Positions 1-7,048 of a DNA stretch of 8,633 nt are shown here, piece by piece. Where the stretch lies: the NCBI GenBank assembly GCA_012910725.1, contig WNEG01000026.1, positions 1-8,633 on the forward strand. The letters run 5' to 3'. Within the stretch, counting starts at the first letter, position 1, and each line of letters opens with the position of its first letter. The notes under the pieces were generated by a model, which did not search any database, was not told the DNA's origin, and saw nothing but the letters and a program-made list of their open reading frames with translations. The stretch comes from Candidatus Ethanoperedens thermophilum. Its GTDB lineage: Archaea; Halobacteriota; Methanosarcinia; Methanosarcinales; EX4572-44. Both the position numbers and the translations under genes were made by a program.

Positions 1-896
1 TTTATTCGTATTGCTTCCCTGTACTCTTCTTCTGCTTCATCGAATCGTTTTAAATTGACAAGCAAAAACCCGAGATTATAATGAGCACCTGCATAATCTG
101 GGTTTATTCGTATTATTTCTTTAATGTATTTTATAGCTTCATTATAATTCTTTTTAAATGAATAAAACGCCCCCAATCTCGCATAATCGATTAATAGCCC
201 ATTATCATCATTTAGTCTCTGTCTAATCTGTAGAGTTTTCTCAAAATATTTGTTACCTTTGTTAAAATCCTGTAATTTGAAATATGATAACGCAAGGCTC
301 ATGTATAGTTCTGCCTTTTTATAGTCCTCTTTTACAACCTCTAAAAGATAATTATCAACTTTTATCCGCTCTTTTATCTCATCTTCACTCTCCTCGTCAA
401 AGATCGGCAAATTATAGTGTACGTATTCTGCTGAAGCTGGTTCTGATGGAATTACAGTGAGCTCTCCGCGCACTTCTTTTTTCTCTGAAAAATCATAAGT
501 CCTGCCCCTGAACCTCCACAAATCAGGTGCATATTTTGTTATTTCAGCTATCTCATATCCACTCCCGAACATTACGACAGGTCGCTTTATATCATAAAAA
601 ATATCCCGATGCAGGTTTAGATACCCAAGTATCCACGGGAATTGGTTTTGGATTCCATCCACAAAATAAACAGTATTTTCATCGGTTTTTTCCCAGTCCG
701 AAAGCACTTTCAGCAAGTTGGTATTTCCACTTAAATGTATTCTGATGACGCTAAGACCGCTTAATTCCACTTGCTTTACAAACGCTTCTGAATTACTTGC
801 TATGATGAAAATTAAGCAATTTGCACCTTTCGCAAGCTTCAGTTCATTTAAGAATTCCTTTGATTGATGGGTGTACATCATACCAGATACTGTCAT
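1..896 (-). CDS. TPR-repeat protein with STAND-associated N-terminal region (partial, C-terminus outside window)
   Basis: The frame is open from an ATG at 894-896 to the window edge, giving 298 codons and no stop. I chose this start because a GGAG lies 7 bases upstream and an in-frame TGA immediately precedes it; ATGs at 881 and 878 are alternatives. The first 53 bases overlap the NTPase gene, which implies translational coupling. Residues 20-140 resemble the region between the NTPase and the TPRs of many bacterial and archaeal STAND-like proteins, with the telltale stretch NLHRD (94-98), RPVVMF (105-110) and APDLWRFRGRTYDF (123-136). From about residue 185 onward there are TPR helices, the last two units being canonical (INPDYAGAHYNLG at 264-276, then RFDEAEEEYREAI). 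No catalytic motif is visible. A scaffold, sensor or partner for the adjacent NTPase is the likely role (inference). The TPR DNA nearest the edge is almost identical to that of the TIR-like gene at 2284-3465. Confidence 0.85.
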   Translation of the reverse strand, partial: MTVSGMMYTHQSKEFLNELKLAKGANCLIFIIASNSEAFVKQVELSGLSVIRIHLSGNTNLLKVLSDWEKTDENTVYFVDGIQNQFPWILGYLNLHRDIFYDIKRPVVMFGSGYEIAEITKYAPDLWRFRGRTYDFSEKKEVRGELTVIPSEPASAEYVHYNLPIFDEESEDEIKERIKVDNYLLEVVKEDYKKAELYMSLALSYFKLQDFNKGNKYFEKTLQIRQRLNDDNGLLIDYARLGAFYSFKKNYNEAIKYIKEIIRINPDYAGAHYNLGFLLVNLKRFDEAEEEYREAIRI

Positions 897-2055
897 TCAG
901 GTACTCCAGGATTACGAGGTTAAACAAAAGTGACTGAAATCTGTCTCCATCTCCTTTCTCATGTTCGCTTTTTATTTCATGCAATAGTTCAAAGTCCCTT
1001 TTGTCCAATACCCTGATATAATCATTTCGTATATCTGAAATAATCTTCTCAATGTCCTCTTTTTCTATTCTATTGTTTTCTCTTTCAGAAGCAATGTTAG
1101 CAGAATTCCTTATTATCCTTATAAAATCCTGTAAAAGCCCTCCCGAATTCTCTATGGCTAAATTAAGTGCATTTTCTGTGATTAAATTTTTATCCATTCT
1201 ATTTAATGCTATTTTTTTCATAAAACTCTGGTTAGACGTATTCAACGTTCCATCTCTCTCGAAGATCTTCATGTTTGGCAATATCCTGTGATCATCAAAG
1301 TAGCGAATCACCTGCTGAAATTTGCTTGAAAATGGGATTGTGATGGGAACTGTGTAGATTATCTTGCATGACGGCTGAATCAATGTAGTAGCGTAGCCAA
1401 AAAACAATTCTTCGGCTTGTTTCGGCGCTATTTTATCCAGATCATCGACCACAACGAGCAACTTTTTACCCAACTTTTCATCACTTTCAGCAGCGAATAT
1501 AATCTTGTTGATGTTGTCTATGAGATCACTCATTCGCGGCTCGAATGCCTTCCTCATAATCTCTTTTGTTGTTGATTGGCTCTTAATCGTCCCCATCAAT
1601 TTGACGATGGCGTTGAAACCTGCTCCAAGTTCCAGACCTTTTTGTTCTTCTTTAATTACCTCTACTACCCGTTCAGACCAGTCATCCAGTCCCTTTTTTA
1701 AATTCTCATCCAATTCAATCTCTTCTGTTATTTTTTCATATATTCCAGATCCGATGGCTAAAAGTATATCAGTATACTTCACATCCATCATATCCAGCCT
1801 ATCTTTTATCGAGAAGGACACAACGAAAAAGTCATTTTTTATTTTGTCTACGAGCCTATTTAACTCAGTGGTCTTACCGTTACCTCTCGTTCCGGCAAAA
1901 AGAATTTTTGATGGCTTATCCGCACTTTTAATAGCCCAGATCATCGCATCGATTGGACTTTCTCTTTCCACATAATATTCCTTAAGCCACTCACCCTTTA
2001 ACGGTTCTTGTGGATCAAAGACCCGGTAGACCTCTCTAAGATTACTTGCTTTCAT
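844..2055 (-). CDS. P-loop NTPase (AAA/STAND-like) with C-terminal winged-helix-like segment
   Basis: The product is 403 aa from the ATG at 2053-2055. A GTG four codons upstream (2067) would give 407 aa, but the ATG lies about 27 bases from the centre of a TATA-like box (2077-2087), which fits a leaderless mRNA. In 407-aa numbering, Walker A is GTRGNGKT at 59-66 and Walker B is LLVVVDDLD at 203-211. A sensor-1-like strand follows (KIIYTVPITIPF, 235-246), then a sensor-2-like element GGLLQDFIRIIR (309-320). The C-terminal 50 residues (LLFNLVILEYLNDSIWYDVHP, about 380-400) look like the winged helix that follows the NTPase in many STAND-type proteins. It should bind and hydrolyse ATP or GTP as a switch. 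No membrane segment or fused effector is visible, so the effector and sensor probably sit in neighbouring proteins. It overlaps the downstream TPR gene by 53 bases. The precise family (KAP, AAA_16 or STAND) cannot be settled by eye. Confidence 0.85.
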   Translation of the reverse strand: MKASNLREVYRVFDPQEPLKGEWLKEYYVERESPIDAMIWAIKSADKPSKILFAGTRGNGKTTELNRLVDKIKNDFFVVSFSIKDRLDMMDVKYTDILLAIGSGIYEKITEEIELDENLKKGLDDWSERVVEVIKEEQKGLELGAGFNAIVKLMGTIKSQSTTKEIMRKAFEPRMSDLIDNINKIIFAAESDEKLGKKLLVVVDDLDKIAPKQAEELFFGYATTLIQPSCKIIYTVPITIPFSSKFQQVIRYFDDHRILPNMKIFERDGTLNTSNQSFMKKIALNRMDKNLITENALNLAIENSGGLLQDFIRIIRNSANIASERENNRIEKEDIEKIISDIRNDYIRVLDKRDFELLHEIKSEHEKGDGDRFQSLLFNLVILEYLNDSIWYDVHPSIKGILK

Positions 2056-2076
2056 ATAATCTCTCACATATTGGTC

Positions 2077-2087
2077 TAAATATTTAA
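2077..2087 (-). promoter_or_regulatory. TATA-like box of the NTPase-TPR gene pair
   Basis: The minus strand reads TTAAATATTTA, with its centre about 27 bases before ATG 2055. That suggests leaderless transcription separate from the TIR-like gene. A second A/T-rich candidate, AAATAAAATAAAATATAA at 2126-2143, could drive a longer transcript. Confidence 0.4.
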
Positions 2088-2197
2088 CAATATCCTCTTC
2101 TTTGAACTCTTCTCACAGTGATCAGTTATATTTTATTTTATTTGTCCCATTTTATATTCTGATTTCATTCCTTCATATCGCCCTCCCAAACTCGGGA

Positions 2198-2243
2198 TGA
2201 CATGGAGCAGCGATTGTCTCATGCACAAGCCAATCTCATGTCA
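2198..2243. repeat. Nested inverted repeat in the gap between TIR-like and NTPase genes
   Basis: The outer arms TGACATG (2198-2204) and CATGTCA (2237-2243) are perfectly complementary and enclose GATTG (2212-2216) with CAATC (2231-2235). TCTCATG also occurs twice in direct order (2217 and 2234). It lies in the 228-bp gap (2056-2283), where I see no gene. It could be a protein-binding site or an RNA hairpin; its role is unknown. Confidence 0.4.
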
Positions 2244-2283
2244 GATCAGCAAGTTCGCCAGCCGTGTGATTTTTCCAAGGGGT

Positions 2284-3465
2284 TTATCGAATAATCAATT
2301 TAAACAACTCATCCACCATCTTCACATCCTCTTCTCGTCCCTGCTTTTCGAATAGCTTCTTTGCAAGAATCACTTTCAACAACTCATCCACCCTCTCCAC
2401 ATCCGCCTCTCGCCCCTGCTTTTCGAATAGCTTCTTTGCAATCTCGAATTCCTTTTTTGCTTCTTCTGGTCTTTTTGTTTTTAAAAGGAGGATGCCAAGA
2501 TTTGTATGAGCTTCTGCATCATCTGGATTTATTCGTATTGCTTCCCTGTACTCTTTTTCTGCTTCATCGAATCGTTTTAAATTTTTAAGCAAAATCCCGA
2601 GATTGTTATGAGCTTTTGCATAATCTGGATTTATTCGTATTGCTTCCCTGTACTCTTCTTCTGCTTCATCGAATCGTTTTAAATTTTTAAGCAAAACTCC
2701 AAGATTGTAATGAGCTTCTGCAAGATCTGGATTTAGCTCTATCGCGTTTCTAAGTTCTTCTTCAGAATTTTCGTATCTTCCAGCGTAATAATAAACAGTG
2801 GCTTTATTGAAATGACCTTCCGCAGTCAGGTGTTTAATATTATCCAGGACTTCTATTATTCTGTTTATATCTTTGATCTTTACCTTTGTTTCTCCAACTA
2901 CGAACGTATCAAGAGGAATATTTGATTCTACAATCAGGTTTGATGCCGCTATTGTTTCTTCTGTCTTTTCCGGACTGATCTGCTCTGCCAGTGACCTCTT
3001 AACCTTCTCGATTGCAGCTTTCAAAGATTGACTTTTTTCCAGTTCTTCTATGATATCCGCTTTATCTATGATATCCGCTTTATCTGACTCTCCAGCATAT
3101 CCTACAAAAATAGTGCCCTTCTTATCAGAAATGTCACAGTCGAGATCTATGTGCATATTCGTATTTTTGAAAAGAATTACCGGCATATCAAATGCATCCA
3201 TAACCCCCCACTCATAGCTGATGTTGTGTTTTAATTCATTATAAACAACAATTCCAAAACCACAGGATTTAATCACCTGCCGGATTCCTTTATCAAGCTT
3301 TTCGCCTGCTGGGGCCATTCTTCCTGTCTTAATCTCAAATCCCCTCCCCCTAAAATACTTTGAAATTATCTGTTCAATCGTGCTTGGAGATTTCCCGGAA
3401 GTGTAAGATAGATTCAGGAAGCATGATTTTGGATTTCTGGGAAGCTTGGTGTCAGACGGCATCAT
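2284..3465 (-). CDS. TIR-like (nucleoside-hydrolase/deoxyribosyltransferase-like fold) domain protein with TPR repeats
   Basis: The product is 393 aa. Residues 15-125 form an alternating alpha/beta unit: strand CFLNLSYT (15-22), a helix to GRGFEIKTG (40-48), the helix KGIRQVIKSCGFGIVVYN (59-76), then HNISYEWGVMDAFDMPVILFKN (80-101). The pattern I..sI..c.fgIvv followed by N(I/V).YE.G and PvilL is typical of TIR-like and nucleoside 2-deoxyribosyltransferase-like effector domains. E85 of YEWG is at the expected place of the catalytic glutamate of NAD-cleaving or nucleotide-processing relatives. A charged linker (125-210) holds a duplicated DKADII hexapeptide. TPR units cover about 214-345. The C-terminus (343-392) is a duplicated 25-residue helix pair, AKKLFEKQGRE..V..VDEL. 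The start could be ATG 3465 or ATG 3462: a GGAG lies 6 bases before the first, and a TATA box sits 27 bases before the second. NAD hydrolase activity is inference only. It is probably the effector or signal protein of the minus-strand locus. Confidence 0.8.
   Translation of the reverse strand: MMPSDTKLPRNPKSCFLNLSYTSGKSPSTIEQIISKYFRGRGFEIKTGRMAPAGEKLDKGIRQVIKSCGFGIVVYNELKHNISYEWGVMDAFDMPVILFKNTNMHIDLDCDISDKKGTIFVGYAGESDKADIIDKADIIEELEKSQSLKAAIEKVKRSLAEQISPEKTEETIAASNLIVESNIPLDTFVVGETKVKIKDINRIIEVLDNIKHLTAEGHFNKATVYYYAGRYENSEEELRNAIELNPDLAEAHYNLGVLLKNLKRFDEAEEEYREAIRINPDYAKAHNNLGILLKNLKRFDEAEKEYREAIRINPDDAEAHTNLGILLLKTKRPEEAKKEFEIAKKLFEKQGREADVERVDELLKVILAKKLFEKQGREEDVKMVDELFKLIIR
2305..2440 (-). 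repeat. 75-bp tandem duplication at the end of the TIR-like gene
   Basis: A 25-codon unit begins at 2305 and again at 2380. It encodes AKKLFEKQGREEDVKMVDELFK and AKKLFEKQGREADVERVDELLK, so the protein ends with a duplicated helix pair. Confidence 0.75.
2528..2731 (-). repeat. 102-bp TPR-coding DNA repeats in the TIR-like gene
   Basis: Two consecutive units (starting at 2528 and 2630) encode NLKRFDEAE(E/K)EYREAIRINPD. Over the first 56 bases they differ at one position. Units starting at 1 and 103 in the partial TPR gene belong to the same series: bases 1-56 are identical to 2630-2685, and 1-112 differ from 2528-2639 at about 11 positions by hand count. Confidence 0.8.
3049..3084 (-). repeat. 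Perfect 18-bp tandem repeat in the linker of the TIR-like gene
   Basis: Two identical copies (3049-3066 and 3067-3084) encode DKADII twice, at residues 128-139, between the TIR-like domain and the TPR region. The copies keep the reading frame. Confidence 0.85.
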
Positions 3466-3485
3466 TGTTCACTCCAGACAGATAC

Positions 3486-3493
3486 TATTTATA
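3486..3493 (-). promoter_or_regulatory. TATA box of the TIR-like/TPR gene
   Basis: On the minus strand this reads TATAAATA, centred 27-28 bases before ATG 3462 and about 24 before ATG 3465. It lies about 33 bases from the operon's TATA box on the other strand, so the 84-bp gap (3466-3549) is a compact divergent promoter. A GGAGTG at about 3470-3475 could act as a ribosome site if transcription starts further upstream. Confidence 0.55.
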
Positions 3494-3518
3494 CATTGCT
3501 CTAACCCGGTAGAAGAAG

Positions 3519-3527
3519 TTATATATT
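3519..3527 (+). promoter_or_regulatory. TATA box of the GH15-artA-psd-pssA operon
   Basis: The sequence TTATATATT is centred about 27 bases before ATG 3550. It is preceded by the purine-rich AGAAGAAG, which could serve as a BRE. At normal archaeal spacing, transcription would start at or next to the ATG, giving a leaderless mRNA. This agrees with the absence of a Shine-Dalgarno site. Confidence 0.6.
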
Positions 3528-3549
3528 GTTGTTGTTCATCATTCCTTCT

Positions 3550-5553
3550 ATGCCGCGTGATATTCCGGTTGGCAATGGCAACCTTCTGGTGAATTTCGAT
3601 AATAATTACCAGATTCGTGATATTTATTATCCTCATGTTGGTCTGGAGAATCATAGTGTTGGTTTTCCTTTCAGGTTTGGTGTGTGGGCGGACGGTGAGT
3701 TTTCATGGATGGGTGATGCATGGGAAAAGAGTCTGAAGTATCTTCCTGAGACACTGGTTACTGACGTGCATGTAGTTAATCGCCAGCTCGGGATCGAACT
3801 TGCATGTAACGATGCTGTTGATATTGGCAGGAATGTGTTTATCCGCCGCATCAATATAGTAAATTTATTTGATAAGAAACGGGATGTCAGGTTGTTTTTT
3901 CACCATGATTTTCGAATTATGGAGAGTGCTCTTGGAGATACTGCAAGCTATGATCCTGCCACTAACAGCGTCATTCACTACAAGGGAAAGAGGTATTTTC
4001 TTATCAGTGTGCATGCGAAGGGCAAGAAGGGTATTGACCAGTTTGCTACAGGCTACAAGCAGTTTCACGACTTCGAGGGCACATGGAAGGATGCTGAAAA
4101 TGGTGTTTTGAGCGGGAATCCGATTGCACAAGGCTCTGTTGATTCCACGGTTGGTGCAAATATTGAGGTTGAAGCTTCCGGGAAGGCTTTACTGTATTAT
4201 GTTATTATCGTCGGTAAACATTATAATGATGTCAGGGCGACCCAAAAGGATTTACTTAAGAGAGGTCCAAATTATTTTATCTGTCGTACTGAGAACTACT
4301 GGAGGATGTGGGTAAATAAGACTGATTTTAATTTTGTGGGATTACCAGAGCCGGTTGTTGAACTGTTTAAGAAAAGTTTACTTATCCTCAGAACGCAGAT
4401 TGACAATCATGGTGCTATTATCGCTGCAAACGATACTGACATTTTACACTTTGGACGGGACACCTACAGTTATATGTGGCCACGGGACGGCGCTCTTGTA
4501 GCTTATGCACTTGGTTTGTCGAACAATCCCGATATTGCAGAGCGTTTTTTTACGTTTTGCTCCAATGTGGTGATGAATATTGGCTTTTTGTTTCACAAGT
4601 ACAATCCAGACGGCTCTATTGGAAGCTCATGGCACCCATGGCTTTCTGATGGCAAAAAGGTACTCCCGATACAGGAAGATGAGACAGGTCTTGTGCTGTG
4701 GGCATTGTGGAAGCATTTTGAGCGTTTTCGCAATATTGATTTTATCCGTTCTTTGTACACGCCATTAATTACCCGTGCTGCCGATTTTATGGTCAACTAT
4801 CGACACACACCAACAGGTCTTCCAGATCAGTCGTATGATTTATGGGAGGAACGCAGGGGAATTCACGCATTCACCACATCGACGGTGTATGCTGGTTTAA
4901 TGGCTGCTTCTCGTTTTGCTGAGCTATTTATGGATACTGACGCCAATAAGAGGTATACTCTGGCTGCTAATGAGATTAAGTCAGCCATGAGCAAGTATTT
5001 GTATAGCAAAGAGCTTGGACGTTTCGTTCGGATGATTGTACCGAAAGATGATGGATTTGATATAGATACTACGATTGATGCAAGTCTGTATGGTATTTTT
5101 AAGTTTGGGATGTATGAGACATCTGATCCACGCGTGGTAAACACGATGAAAGCTATTGAGGATGTGTTGCTGGTTAAAACTGACATTGGCGGGGTTGCTC
5201 GCTATGAAAATGATTATTATCACCGCGTGAGTAAAGATATTAAGAATGTGCCAGGCAACCCCTGGTTTATTTGCACCTTGTGGCTTGCACAGTATTACAT
5301 CGCGCACGCACATACCTTAAAAGAGTTGAAGCTTGCAATCCCCACTATCGAATGGGCTGTAAAACATGCCATGCCTTCTGGAATACTCGCTGAGCAGTTA
5401 GATCCTTATACTGTCGAACCACTGTCAGTCAGCCCACTCACATGGAGTCATGGTGAGTTTGTTACTACCGTTATGGAGTTTATTGAAAAAACAAAAAGTT
5501 TAACTGTGTCCACTATTTTAGAATCATATCATGCTGACCGAGTTAAAACTTGA
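3550..5553 (+). CDS. Glycoside hydrolase family 15 protein (glucoamylase-type)
   Basis: The product is 667 aa from ATG 3550. The frame is open eight codons further back to a TTG at 3526, but that lies inside the TATA box, and archaeal GH15 proteins commonly begin close to MPRDIPVGNGNLLVNFD as here. Family members usually have an N-terminal beta-sandwich (here about 1-255) followed by an (alpha/alpha)6 barrel. The barrel shows the GH15 signatures RDTYSYMWPRDG (303-314), DLWEERRG (430-437, with the catalytic acid Glu expected at 433 or 434) and SPLTWSHGEF (628-637, Glu636 in the place of the catalytic base). It should release glucose from the non-reducing ends of alpha-glucans such as glycogen or maltooligosaccharides. 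No signal peptide or membrane helix is visible, so it is probably cytoplasmic. It is the first gene of a four-gene operon and its end overlaps artA by 23 bases. The exact linkage specificity (alpha-1,4, alpha-1,6 or trehalose) cannot be read from the sequence. Confidence 0.93.
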   Translation: MPRDIPVGNGNLLVNFDNNYQIRDIYYPHVGLENHSVGFPFRFGVWADGEFSWMGDAWEKSLKYLPETLVTDVHVVNRQLGIELACNDAVDIGRNVFIRRINIVNLFDKKRDVRLFFHHDFRIMESALGDTASYDPATNSVIHYKGKRYFLISVHAKGKKGIDQFATGYKQFHDFEGTWKDAENGVLSGNPIAQGSVDSTVGANIEVEASGKALLYYVIIVGKHYNDVRATQKDLLKRGPNYFICRTENYWRMWVNKTDFNFVGLPEPVVELFKKSLLILRTQIDNHGAIIAANDTDILHFGRDTYSYMWPRDGALVAYALGLSNNPDIAERFFTFCSNVVMNIGFLFHKYNPDGSIGSSWHPWLSDGKKVLPIQEDETGLVLWALWKHFERFRNIDFIRSLYTPLITRAADFMVNYRHTPTGLPDQSYDLWEERRGIHAFTTSTVYAGLMAASRFAELFMDTDANKRYTLAANEIKSAMSKYLYSKELGRFVRMIVPKDDGFDIDTTIDASLYGIFKFGMYETSDPRVVNTMKAIEDVLLVKTDIGGVARYENDYYHRVSKDIKNVPGNPWFICTLWLAQYYIAHAHTLKELKLAIPTIEWAVKHAMPSGILAEQLDPYTVEPLSVSPLTWSHGEFVTTVMEFIEKTKSLTVSTILESYHADRVKT

Positions 5554-6430
5554 CTTCAAAATAAGGAACAGTGACATTTTTTATACCATAGTGTTGTTAA
5601 GCGTTCCTGTTTGTACAATGGTTTTCAGTTACATACTATGGCTTTCTCTTGGCATGCTGATCCTTGCTGCCATTTTTCCATCCAATCAACGCGGTAAGTC
5701 TTTTATTGGTGGTGCAGGCTGGATAGTATTCTCTCTTCACTGGTTTGCTCAGCCATTTCATTATCTTGCAATCGGTGATTACTTTAATAGCGTAGCAACG
5801 ATTGTAGCAGCGGTATTATGTGTGTTTCTTGGTATCTATTTGCTGCTGCACAGTACCAGTACACCGAACTCTCAATTAAAGCAGGTTTTTCGTGCCACAA
5901 ACGCCACTGCCATCGGCGGCATGATTTATTTTATGTTTGCAGAGATTCCATCTCTTAATTACTGGTTTATTGCAAATGTAACAAGTCAAACGGAATGGCT
6001 GCTCAATTCGATAGGTTTTTTTCCGATTCGTTTGAGCTGGAATGTTATAAGCTTGAATAACGAGGGAGTAGAAATCATTCTTGCATGTACTGCCATTGAA
6101 AGCATTGCCCTGTTTGCAGGGGTCACTCTCGCATGTATTGATGCATCATTCAAACGTGTGATCCTTGCTTTTCTTGCATCTGTGCCTGTCATATACCTGT
6201 TGAATCTGATACGAAACGTGTTTGTTATTGCAGCCTATGGTTTTGCATGGTTTGGCAGTCCAGATTACAGCTTCTATCTTGCACACCATGTGATAGCTAA
6301 GATTGGCTCAACCATTGCACTTTTTGCGATTGCCTATGTGGTATTAAATATCCTGCCTGAACTATTAGATATGATTGATGGTATTTTTAATATGGTTAAA
6401 AACAGCATCAAACGATGTATCGGGGGCTGA
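5531..6430 (+). CDS. artA: Archaeosortase A (exosortase/archaeosortase family transpeptidase)
   Basis: This 299-aa polytopic membrane protein has roughly seven or eight hydrophobic segments between residues 14 and 275. The exosortase/archaeosortase signature is present: the catalytic Cys in ACTAIES (C186), the conserved Arg in LNLIRN (R228), and a histidine pair in YLAHHVIAKIGS (H252-H253) where the third conserved residue is expected. Length and motif spacing match archaeosortase A. In haloarchaea ArtA processes PGF-CTERM surface proteins such as the S-layer glycoprotein and replaces the C-terminal helix with a lipid anchor. The start lies inside the end of the GH15 gene with no clear Shine-Dalgarno, so translational coupling is likely. 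The decarboxylase gene begins 3 bases after the stop. The artA-psd-pssA neighbourhood is a known arrangement and strengthens the call. No CTERM-tagged substrate is encoded in this window. Confidence 0.93.
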   Translation: MLTELKLDFKIRNSDIFYTIVLLSVPVCTMVFSYILWLSLGMLILAAIFPSNQRGKSFIGGAGWIVFSLHWFAQPFHYLAIGDYFNSVATIVAAVLCVFLGIYLLLHSTSTPNSQLKQVFRATNATAIGGMIYFMFAEIPSLNYWFIANVTSQTEWLLNSIGFFPIRLSWNVISLNNEGVEIILACTAIESIALFAGVTLACIDASFKRVILAFLASVPVIYLLNLIRNVFVIAAYGFAWFGSPDYSFYLAHHVIAKIGSTIALFAIAYVVLNILPELLDMIDGIFNMVKNSIKRCIGG

Positions 6431-6433
6431 TCT

Positions 6434-7048
6434 GTGATTGCAAAAGGCTGTGCACAAATATTGTCTATACTTGCCATCATTAGCTTTATTTCAGGTATTA
6501 TTTACATAGTTTATCATGGTGTGTTGGCACTGACACTGTTTCTTGTTTTTACCGTGTTTACTGTTTTCTCGCTCTTCTTTTTCAGGGATCCTGAAAGGCA
6601 TACTGGTGGCGATGATCGGGACATGGTCTCTCCTGCAGACGGAATAGTGATGTCTTGTACTGGACAGAGAGTCTCTATCTTTATGAATCTTCACGATGTG
6701 CATGTCAATCGTGCTCCATTTGGCGGGATAGTGAAATGTATTAAACATGAATCTGGTAGTTATGTCCCTGCATTTAAAAAAGAGTCAAAAAATAATGAGC
6801 GAAACCATATATTACTTGAGAGTGTATATGGTGATGTGTTGGTCACTCAAATCGCTGGTGTGTTTGCCCGTCGCATCGTTACATATATAACGAAAGACAG
6901 CAAAGTTGTAAAAGGAGAACGCATCGGGATGATACGATATGGTTCAAGGGTGGACGTTACTGTCCCTCTTGGATGTGATATACTGGTATCAGATGGTGAT
7001 AAAGTTCGATGTGGTGAAACAATAATTGCAAGAGTTGTTGAATATTGA
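6434..7048 (+). CDS. psd: Archaetidylserine/phosphatidylserine decarboxylase proenzyme
   Basis: The product is 204 aa from a GTG start with GGGGG about 8 bases upstream. Two N-terminal membrane helices (about 8-26 and 30-50) precede FFRDPER (48-54), SPADG (66-70) and MNLHDVHVNR (84-93), all typical of short archaeal/bacterial Psd enzymes. The proenzyme self-cleaves at G170-S171 in IRYGSRVDV, and Ser171 becomes the pyruvoyl cofactor. Asp69 and His90 are the likely residues that assist cleavage. The enzyme converts the serine head group of the lipid made by the next gene into ethanolamine. It is a membrane protein with the catalytic part probably on the cytoplasmic face. Its TGA overlaps the TTG start of pssA. 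In haloarchaea the equivalent enzyme (PssD) is needed for efficient archaeosortase-dependent lipid anchoring, which fits its place after artA. Confidence 0.93.
   Translation: MIAKGCAQILSILAIISFISGIIYIVYHGVLALTLFLVFTVFTVFSLFFFRDPERHTGGDDRDMVSPADGIVMSCTGQRVSIFMNLHDVHVNRAPFGGIVKCIKHESGSYVPAFKKESKNNERNHILLESVYGDVLVTQIAGVFARRIVTYITKDSKVVKGERIGMIRYGSRVDVTVPLGCDILVSDGDKVRCGETIIARVVEY

Noticed and set aside
527..745. Plus-strand open frame opposite the partial TPR gene
   Set aside because: It is antisense to a well-supported coding frame and has no family resemblance.
841..896. Apparent lack of a start codon or frameshift at the beginning of the partial TPR gene
   Set aside because: The frame continues upstream into the NTPase gene to ATG 896 with a good GGAG site, so no frameshift is needed.
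2133..2222. 29-codon open frame on the minus strand in the gap between the TIR-like and NTPase genes
   Set aside because: It is short, lacks a ribosome site or TATA box at a suitable distance, and resembles no protein I know. Its end lies in the A/T-rich promoter stretch.
1..3465. Repeated DNA units as a possible CRISPR array
   Set aside because: The 102-bp units are TPR codons in frame, with no short constant repeats and no unique spacers.
3526..3549. Upstream TTG start for the GH15 gene (eight extra residues)
   Set aside because: The TTG lies within the TATA box, so the transcript could not include it. The residues are low-complexity hydrophobic and do not match the family's N-terminus.
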